Source: JANPPS01 sp964242575
Lineage (GTDB): Bacteria > Pseudomonadota > Alphaproteobacteria > Acetobacterales > Acetobacteraceae
Length of the DNA: 64,000 bases
Reading direction: 5' to 3'
NCBI GenBank assembly: GCA_964242575.1
Contig: CAXTCN010000015.1
Location: forward strand, 4,235-68,234
This document shows, piece by piece, positions 58,831 to 64,000 of the stretch (the stretch's first letter is position 1; every line of letters starts with the position of its first letter). The notes under the pieces are model-generated. The model saw nothing but the letters and a program-made list of their open reading frames with translations. It was not told where the DNA came from and searched no databases. A program made the position numbers and the translations under genes.

Positions 58831-59853
58831 CTACGCCAGGCGCAGGCTGAAAATCAGCGCCAGGCTGACCGCGCCCAGCAGCAGCAGCGACAGCGTGACC
58901 GCTGCTGTCACCGGCCCGCCGGCCCGCGCTACCACCCGGACATCGACGCCCAGGCCCAGCGCCGCCATCGACAGGATAGTCAGGATGTTGGCCACGGCCG
59001 CCACTGGCCCGAGCAACGCTTGCGGCAGCAGCCCGAAGGTGCGGAGCGCGGCCAGGCCGAGGAACGCCAGGATGAACCAGGGCACCAGGCGGCGCAGCGC
59101 CACGCGCCCCTGCGCCGCGTTGGCGCGCGGCCGGCTTCGCAGCAGCGACAATGCCAGCACGACCGGGCCGAGCATTAGCACCCGCACCAGCTTGACCAGC
59201 GTGCCGACCTGCGTGCTGACCAGGCCGACCGGCGCCGTGGCCGCCAATACCTGCGGCACGGCATAGACCGTGAGGCCCGCCAGCACGCCGTACTGCGTCG
59301 CCGACAGGCCGATCACCGTCACGAGCAACGGCAGGCCGAGCACCACCAGCACCCCGAGCACGGCCGTGCAGGCGATGGAGCAGGCGACGTCGTCCCCGTC
59401 GGCGCCGATCACTGGCGCCACGGCCGCGATGGCGGAGTTGCCGCAGATGGCGTTGCCGCACGCCACCAGCATCGCCATGCGCCACGGCAGGCCCAGCATC
59501 CGCCCGATGCCGTAGCTGGCCGCCACGGCGACGGCGACCACGGCCGCGATGCCAACCAACAACTGCGGCCCGACTGCCCAGACCGCGGCGAAGCTGATGG
59601 ACGCGCCCAGCAGCGCCACCGCGACCTCCAGCAGGGTCTTGGCGGTGAACTCGACGCCCGGGCACCATCGCGCGCCCGGGGTCCAGGCGGTGCGGACCGC
59701 GGCGCCGAGTAGGATGGCCAGCACCAGCGGCTCGAGCCACAGGCGGCCGAGCAGCCGTTGCTCCAGCGCTTGCAGCCCGGTGGCGGCCACGGTGACGGCG
59801 GCGCACAGCAGGACGCCTGGAATGAGCGCGGCCGGGTTGCGTGCGGGGTTCAA
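58831..59853 (-). CDS. YeiH/UPF0324-family putative sulfate exporter
   Basis: The 340-aa inner-membrane protein has about 10 hydrophobic spans and the family motif LVACGNAICGNSAIAAVAPV near 130-150. Further conserved parts are LEVAVALLGASISF and SMAALGLGVDVRVVARAGGP. Members are annotated as sulfate or taurine-derived sulfite exporters. It starts at TTG 59853, overlapping the stop of the STAS gene (TTGA), so the two are translationally coupled. It is convergent with the ABC exporter. Confidence 0.88.
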   Translation of the reverse strand: MNPARNPAALIPGVLLCAAVTVAATGLQALEQRLLGRLWLEPLVLAILLGAAVRTAWTPGARWCPGVEFTAKTLLEVAVALLGASISFAAVWAVGPQLLVGIAAVVAVAVAASYGIGRMLGLPWRMAMLVACGNAICGNSAIAAVAPVIGADGDDVACSIACTAVLGVLVVLGLPLLVTVIGLSATQYGVLAGLTVYAVPQVLAATAPVGLVSTQVGTLVKLVRVLMLGPVVLALSLLRSRPRANAAQGRVALRRLVPWFILAFLGLAALRTFGLLPQALLGPVAAVANILTILSMAALGLGVDVRVVARAGGPVTAAVTLSLLLLGAVSLALIFSLRLA

Positions 59854-60308
59854 GCCGGCAGCGGGCCGGACGCCAGCGGGACCTGTGCCAACTTGGCGTG
59901 CGCGGCAGCGTGCGCGGCGCGCACGCCGAACCCGAAGCGCATGAGCGGCGAGCGGAGTCCCTGCGCCAGCAACGTGCGGCGGACTGCCTGAGTCGCCCCC
60001 GCGACATACAGCGGCGCGCCCGCTCCCCGGGCCTGTTCCGCAAAAACACGGATTGCCGCCGCGGCGGTCGAGTCCAGCGCGCGCAGCTCCGACATGTCGA
60101 GCACGTAGGCCCGGGGCCGCGCCGCGATCCGGTCCAGCGCCGCGGCCACCACGCCGGCCGAGCCGAAAAAGAACGCGCCGCTGATGCGCACCGTCACGAC
60201 GCTCAGGTCGTGGGTGGCGGTAACGGGGACAGTGCCGTCCCCGTAACCCTCGCGCAGCACCGTGACCAGCTTGGGGGTGAAACGGGCTGGCGCGGCGTGT
60301 TGGGTCAT
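59850..60308 (-). CDS. Stand-alone STAS-domain protein coupled to the YeiH transporter
   Basis: The 152-aa protein is one STAS domain (about 35-140): VVTVRISGAFFFGSAGVVAA, YVLDMSELRALDSTAAAAIR, and ARGAGAPLYVAGATQAVRRT. The sequence is closest to the C-terminal STAS domains of SulP anion transporters rather than to SpoIIAA. Asp-Ser at the loop (LDSTAAAAI) matches the usual functional position. ATG 60308 is preceded by AGGACGACA. Coupling to a different anion-transporter family suggests it regulates YeiH. That is inference. Confidence 0.8.
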   Translation of the reverse strand: MTQHAAPARFTPKLVTVLREGYGDGTVPVTATHDLSVVTVRISGAFFFGSAGVVAAALDRIAARPRAYVLDMSELRALDSTAAAAIRVFAEQARGAGAPLYVAGATQAVRRTLLAQGLRSPLMRFGFGVRAAHAAAHAKLAQVPLASGPLPA

Positions 60309-60393
60309 TGTCGTCCTGGCAGGGGGCAAGGCAGCCCCGCCCACCCTAGCGCAATCCGGCGGTCACGTATCCAACAGGTTCAACCCAGGATAT

Positions 60394-61629
60394 TCAGCGT
60401 TGCGGCGTGATCCGCAGCAGCCGCCCGTCCTGCGCGTCGGTCAGCACGTACAGCGCGCCCTCTGGACCCTGCACGACATCGCGCACCCGCGCGTTCTGGT
60501 CGGTCAGCAGCCGTTCCTCGCCCACCACGCGGTCCCCGTCCAGCACCAGCCGCACCAGCGCCTTGCTGGACAGCCCGCCCACGAAGATGTTGCCGCGCCA
60601 CTCGGGGAACAGCGCGCCGGAGTAGAACGCCATGCCGGACGGCGAGATGCTCGGGTCCCAGTAGTACACCGGCTGCTCCATGCCTTCTGCCTGGGTGATG
60701 CCGCGGCCGATTGGGGCGCCGGAGTACTCCTCGCCATAGGTGATGGTGGGCCAGCCGTAGTCGCGGCCCCGCTCCGGGCGGTTCAGCTCGTCGCCGCCGC
60801 GCGGTCCCATCTCGATCTCCCACAGCCGTCCCTGCGCGTCGAGCGTGGCGGCCTGGACGTTGCGGTGGCCGTAGGACCATACCTCGGGGCGCGCGCCGGG
60901 GCGGCCCACAAACGGGTTGTCCGACGGCACCGAGCCGTCGCGGTTGATGCGCACCACCTTGCCGAAATGGCTGCCCAGGTCCTGCGCCTGTGCCCGGCCC
61001 GGCAAGATTGACCGCTCGCCCAGGGTCACGAACAGCGTGCCGTCCGGCGCGAACACGATCCGGCTGCCGTAGTGCAGGGTGGAATCGAGGGTCGGCTGCA
61101 TCCGGAAAATGACTTGCACGGCTTCCAACCGCGGAACCGGGCCGTCCACCAGCCGCCCGCGCGCGACCGCGGTGCCGTTGCCGCCCTCGCGCGGCTCGGC
61201 GTAGGTCCAGTATATGAAGCCGGATTGGGCGTTCCCAGGCTGAGCGTAGTCCGGCGGCACCGCGACATCCAGCAGGCCGCCCTGGTTGCGGTCGTCGGCG
61301 CGGGGCAGGCCTATCACCGGCGCCGAGACCCGGCCGTCGGCGCCCACGATCCGCAGCGCGAACGGCGACTTTTCCGTCACCAACATGCGGCCGTCCGGCA
61401 GGAACGCCAGTCCCCAGGGCTGTCTCAGGCCGGACGCGACCGTGGTCACCTGCAACCTTGTGCGGGACACAACCTCGGGCGCACGGGCCTGCCCGGGAAA
61501 GGCCGGTTTGAACTCGGGCACGTTGGGCGGGCCGGTCCGCACCGGCGCGCCGCCTTGCGCGTGCGTGGGGACAGGGGCGAGCGCCAGCAACAGGGCGGCG
61601 CACGCGGCGGTGATCGGCAAGGGCCGCAT
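60394..61629 (-). CDS. PQQ-dependent soluble aldose sugar dehydrogenase family protein
   Basis: The 411-aa protein has a signal peptide (LPITAACAALLLALAPVPTH) and a six-bladed propeller of the soluble glucose/aldose dehydrogenase family (YliI/Asd): LRQPWGLAFLPDGRMLVTEK, DVAVPPDY, TLHYGSRIVFAPDGTLFVTL, SYGHRNVQAATLDAQGRLWE, MGPRGGDELNR and DYGWPTITYGEEYSG. It oxidises aldoses in the periplasm with PQQ. GGAGA lies before ATG 61629. Confidence 0.9.
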   Translation of the reverse strand: MRPLPITAACAALLLALAPVPTHAQGGAPVRTGPPNVPEFKPAFPGQARAPEVVSRTRLQVTTVASGLRQPWGLAFLPDGRMLVTEKSPFALRIVGADGRVSAPVIGLPRADDRNQGGLLDVAVPPDYAQPGNAQSGFIYWTYAEPREGGNGTAVARGRLVDGPVPRLEAVQVIFRMQPTLDSTLHYGSRIVFAPDGTLFVTLGERSILPGRAQAQDLGSHFGKVVRINRDGSVPSDNPFVGRPGARPEVWSYGHRNVQAATLDAQGRLWEIEMGPRGGDELNRPERGRDYGWPTITYGEEYSGAPIGRGITQAEGMEQPVYYWDPSISPSGMAFYSGALFPEWRGNIFVGGLSSKALVRLVLDGDRVVGEERLLTDQNARVRDVVQGPEGALYVLTDAQDGRLLRITPQR

Positions 61630-61751
61630 CGGCAATCTCCGTTCGCCCGCACCACGATGGCGGCCGGGCCGTGCCTGAGCTATGCGCCGCCCGCGTTGAA
61701 GACAACCTGGGCCTGGGCACAATAGCGCGGCCTCCCCGATCAACATGCGCG

Positions 61752-63428
61752 TCAGCCCACGCCGACGCGCGCACGGTCCACGATGGCCTGGGTGTCCAGC
61801 CCGTGCGGCAGGGTGCCGAACGCCTGGCCCCAGTCGCCGTCCAGCCGCGTGGCGCAGAACGCGTCACTGACGGCCGGGGCGGCGTGGCGCACCAGCAGGC
61901 TCGCTTGCAACGCGCACGCCATCATTTCCACGATGCGCCGCGCCACCGGCTCCAGCCCGGCCGGGTCCATCAGGCGGCAGGCGAGGCCATCGGCGTAGGC
62001 GTCCAGTTGCGGGTTGCCGCCCCGCGCCAGCCGCACTTCGTCCAGGAACGCGCCCACCGTTTCCGGCTCGCGCTGCATGGAGCGCAGCACGTCCAGGCAT
62101 ATGACGTTGCCGGCGCCCTCCCAGATGCCGTTCAACGGGGCCTCGCGATACAGCCGCTTCATCAGGTGGTCGGCGATGAAGCCGTTGCCGCCGTGGCACT
62201 CCAGCGCCTCCGCCACAAAGGCCGGGGCGCGCTTGCAGGCCCAGTACTTGGCGACCGGCGTGCCGATGCGGGACAGCAGGCCCTCCGCCCGGTCCGCCTC
62301 GGAACGATCCAGCGCGGACGCCAGGCGCATCGACATCCACAGCATGGCCTCACTCTCGATGGCCAGGTCCGCGACCACGTTGCGCATGATCGGCAGGTCC
62401 ACCAGGCTGCGCTGGAAGGCCCGGCGGTTGCTCGTGTGGTGCACCGCCTGGCTCAACGCCTGACGCATCAGGCCCGAGGAACCGATGGCGAAGTCGAGCC
62501 GCGTCGCGTGCGCCATCTCGATGATGGTGCGGATGCCGCGGCCGTCGGCGCCCAGCATGGTGGCGTGCAGGCCGTGGAACTCGACCTCGGAGCTGGCATT
62601 CGACTTGTTGCCGCACTTGTCCTTGAGCCGCTGCAATTTCAGCCGGTTGCGCGACCCGTCCGGCAGCCAGCCCGGCGCCAGGAAGCACGACAGCCCGGCT
62701 TCCGTCTGCGCCAAGGTCAGGAACAGGTCGCTCATCGGCACCGAGAAGAACCACTTGTGCCCGGTCAGCAAGTACGGCGCGCCCGACCCGCGCCGCATGG
62801 ACGCGGGCCGGGCCGTGGTGAGGGTGGCGCGCAGGTCGGAGCCGCCCTGTTTCTCCGTCATCGCCATGCCGACGGTGACGCCCCGCTTATCCTGTGCGTA
62901 GGCGGGCCGGGGGTCGTATGCCGTGCTGTTCACCAGCGGCGACCACTCGGCGTGCATCGCCGTGTCGTGGCGCAGTGCGGGGATGGAGGCGAAGGTCATG
63001 CCCATCGGGCAGCAGATGCCGCTCTCGCCCTGGTTCCACAGGTAGCTGAGCGCGCCGCGGGCGACGTGCGCGCCGGGGCGCTGGTGGGTCCAGGCGTAGG
63101 AGTGCGTGCCGCTGGCGTAGATGTGGCCCATCAGCTCGTGGTACGCCGGGTGGAACTCCACCAGGTCCACGCGGTGGCCGAAGCGGTCATGGGTGCGCAG
63201 CTCCGGCACGTGGCGGTTGGCTTGGCGCGCCAGGTGCTGCACCGCCTCGCTGCCGACCAGTGTGCCGGCCTGGCGCAGGTCATCTCCGGCCCAGGCCGCG
63301 CCGAACGCTCGGACCGCCTCGGTGAGCGGCACGTCTTCGGCGTAGGCGTTGTAATTTTCGAGCGCGCCGGGCTGGTTCAGCACCTCGTGCGTCGCGTCGC
63401 CCGTTGCTGGATGCGTCACCACGTTCAT
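61752..63428 (-). CDS. aidB: AidB-like acyl-CoA dehydrogenase family protein
   Basis: The 558-aa flavoprotein matches the AidB group in length and motifs: NVVTHPATGDATHEVLNQP, YLWNQGESGICCPMGMTFAS, GMAMTEKQGGSDLRATLTTA (FAD-binding signature), GHKWFFSVPMSDLFLTLAQT, and ECHGGNGFIADHLMKRLYRE. E. coli AidB is induced by alkylation and binds DNA; other members are isovaleryl-CoA-like dehydrogenases. No ada or alkB lies nearby, so the alkylation role is uncertain. Confidence 0.88.
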   Translation of the reverse strand: MNVVTHPATGDATHEVLNQPGALENYNAYAEDVPLTEAVRAFGAAWAGDDLRQAGTLVGSEAVQHLARQANRHVPELRTHDRFGHRVDLVEFHPAYHELMGHIYASGTHSYAWTHQRPGAHVARGALSYLWNQGESGICCPMGMTFASIPALRHDTAMHAEWSPLVNSTAYDPRPAYAQDKRGVTVGMAMTEKQGGSDLRATLTTARPASMRRGSGAPYLLTGHKWFFSVPMSDLFLTLAQTEAGLSCFLAPGWLPDGSRNRLKLQRLKDKCGNKSNASSEVEFHGLHATMLGADGRGIRTIIEMAHATRLDFAIGSSGLMRQALSQAVHHTSNRRAFQRSLVDLPIMRNVVADLAIESEAMLWMSMRLASALDRSEADRAEGLLSRIGTPVAKYWACKRAPAFVAEALECHGGNGFIADHLMKRLYREAPLNGIWEGAGNVICLDVLRSMQREPETVGAFLDEVRLARGGNPQLDAYADGLACRLMDPAGLEPVARRIVEMMACALQASLLVRHAAPAVSDAFCATRLDGDWGQAFGTLPHGLDTQAIVDRARVGVG

Positions 63429-63465
63429 GCGTTTTCCCTGGTGCGTGGACTAAGCCGTAGCGGGT

Positions 63466-63627
63466 ATGGAGCAGCATCGGTACGCGCTGGCAGCGCAGCG
63501 CACAAGGGCGGAGCGTGCGGAGGCTCACGCCACGGCAACGGCTGCGCGTGCGGTTGTGGCAGAGGACCGGCTGATGATGGCGGAGGCGGCGCTGGTCGAG
63601 GTCCGGTTGCGTGGGTTGTGTGATTAA
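63466..63627 (+). CDS. Possible small Ala/Glu/Arg-rich helical protein
   Basis: A 53-aa frame from ATG 63466 to TAA 63627 reads as a charged helix (ERAEAHATATAARAVVAEDR, LMMAEAALVEVRLRGLCD). There is no clear ribosome-binding site and the composition could arise by chance in GC-rich DNA. It sits between aidB and the AT-rich right end. Confidence 0.3.
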   Translation: MEQHRYALAAQRTRAERAEAHATATAARAVVAEDRLMMAEAALVEVRLRGLCD

Positions 63628-63655
63628 TCTGTGCAACAGGCCTTCGTTAAACGCC

Positions 63656-63685
63656 CAATCTAGCAGAGACTCTGTCGATAGATTG
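63656..63685. repeat. Nested inverted repeat at the edge of the AT-rich right end
   Basis: CAATCTA-G-CAGAG-A-CTCTG-TCGA-TAGATTG contains two nested pairs of perfect arms (7 bp outer, 5 bp inner). It lies three bases beyond the stop of the minus-strand membrane-protein gene, where a terminator would sit, and also marks the change from GC-rich to AT-rich DNA. Confidence 0.55.
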
Positions 63686-63687
63686 GT

Positions 63688-63945
63688 TCATCCAGGCAAC
63701 AGCGACATCCTTAAGGCCTTTCCTCTGCATGTCGCGCTTAACGGCCTACCAAAAGCCACTAACCAGGCACTCACTAAGAAAGAAACAACGAATTTGAACC
63801 CAAATATTATCGCGTTTAAGCCAGATATTAGGAGAAGAACAGCAGAATATCCAAGTATAGATGATTTGAACTCCCACTTATTATTACCCGGTTTTGAGCC
63901 GATATTGGTGACTGTCTCATCTAAAATTGAGTCAAGCGGTTCCAT
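63688..63945 (-). CDS. Small membrane protein of unknown function in AT-rich DNA
   Basis: The 85-aa product has a polar N-terminus (MEPLDSILDETVTNIGSKPG), then two hydrophobic segments (SSILGYSAVLLLISGLNAII and GFKFVVSFLVSAWLVAFG) and a short basic tail. It likely spans the inner membrane twice. GGAGAGG lies about 13 bases before the ATG at 63943-63945. Codon use is AT-rich compared with the rest of the window, suggesting horizontal acquisition. No family is recognised. Confidence 0.55.
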   Translation of the reverse strand: MEPLDSILDETVTNIGSKPGNNKWEFKSSILGYSAVLLLISGLNAIIFGFKFVVSFLVSAWLVAFGRPLSATCRGKALRMSLLPG

Positions 63946-64000
63946 CGTAGCTGCTCAACCTCTCCTACGAGTTGGCGTGAGCGAGGCTATGCGCAGAGCG

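Overview
The window is GC-rich (roughly 70%) bacterial chromosome with tightly packed genes, frequent GTG and TTG starts and many ATGA/GTGA/TTGA stop-start overlaps. The content (class I PHA synthase, inositol catabolism with an IolC-DUF2090 fusion, SWIB protein, Mfd, ThrB of the APH-fold type, soluble PQQ-type sugar dehydrogenase) fits an alphaproteobacterium, most likely Rhodospirillales/Acetobacteraceae. That placement is inference from gene content; there is no rRNA or tRNA in the window to test it.

Region 1 (1-6141) is a gaseous-alkane/secondary-alcohol module: a propane-type soluble diiron monooxygenase (hydroxylase large subunit plus the start of its reductase, continuing off the left edge), a zinc alcohol dehydrogenase with a coupled 62-aa protein, and a divergent sigma-54 activator. 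Both target transcription units have a recognisable -24/-12 promoter and paired TGTC...GACA-type palindromes upstream. Region 2 (6200-8167) holds two damaged small genes and an HtrA-like pseudoprotease in an operon with a LuxR-type regulator. Region 3 (8312-13971) is phaC followed by a molybdenum locus: a ModE-like DNA-binding protein, a Mo-box, and a five-gene operon (unknown protein, ModA-like, PEP-CTERM protein with two repeats, molbindin, ModA) without modB or modC.

Region 4 (13984-28039) is mixed metabolism: flavin monooxygenase, zwf, a haloperoxidase/PAP2 enzyme with a Gly-Thr-Thr repeat, a class III cyclase divergent from a subtilase, two small lipoproteins, an amidase divergent from an APC permease, a decayed cytosine methyltransferase, msrA and maiA. 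Region 5 (28036-34931) is a CUT1 sugar ABC importer whose permease genes are separated from the binding-protein and ATPase genes by an opposite-strand GGDEF-EAL gene. Region 6 (35019-41391) is housekeeping: mfd, a lipoprotein, ispH, thrB and rnhA, followed by an AT-rich insert with one unknown gene (41392-42112).

Region 7 (42075-54115) is a complete-looking myo-inositol locus on the minus strand: TIM-barrel protein, ABC ATPase, ABC permease, RpiR regulator, iolC-DUF2090, iolD (one-base frameshift), iolE, iolB and an IolG-like dehydrogenase, with the binding protein divergent on the plus strand. iolA is not in the window. Region 8 (54191-64000) has a periplasmic hydroxyisourate hydrolase, a BadF-type kinase, a SWIB protein, GNAT plus ABC exporter, a stand-alone STAS protein coupled to a YeiH transporter, a PQQ-type sugar dehydrogenase, an AidB-like acyl-CoA dehydrogenase, and an AT-rich right end with a small membrane protein.

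Four loci carry frame or stop lesions (near 6300, 6823, 26490/26660 and 45439). These could be real decay or errors in the sequence, and they matter for any reading of those genes.
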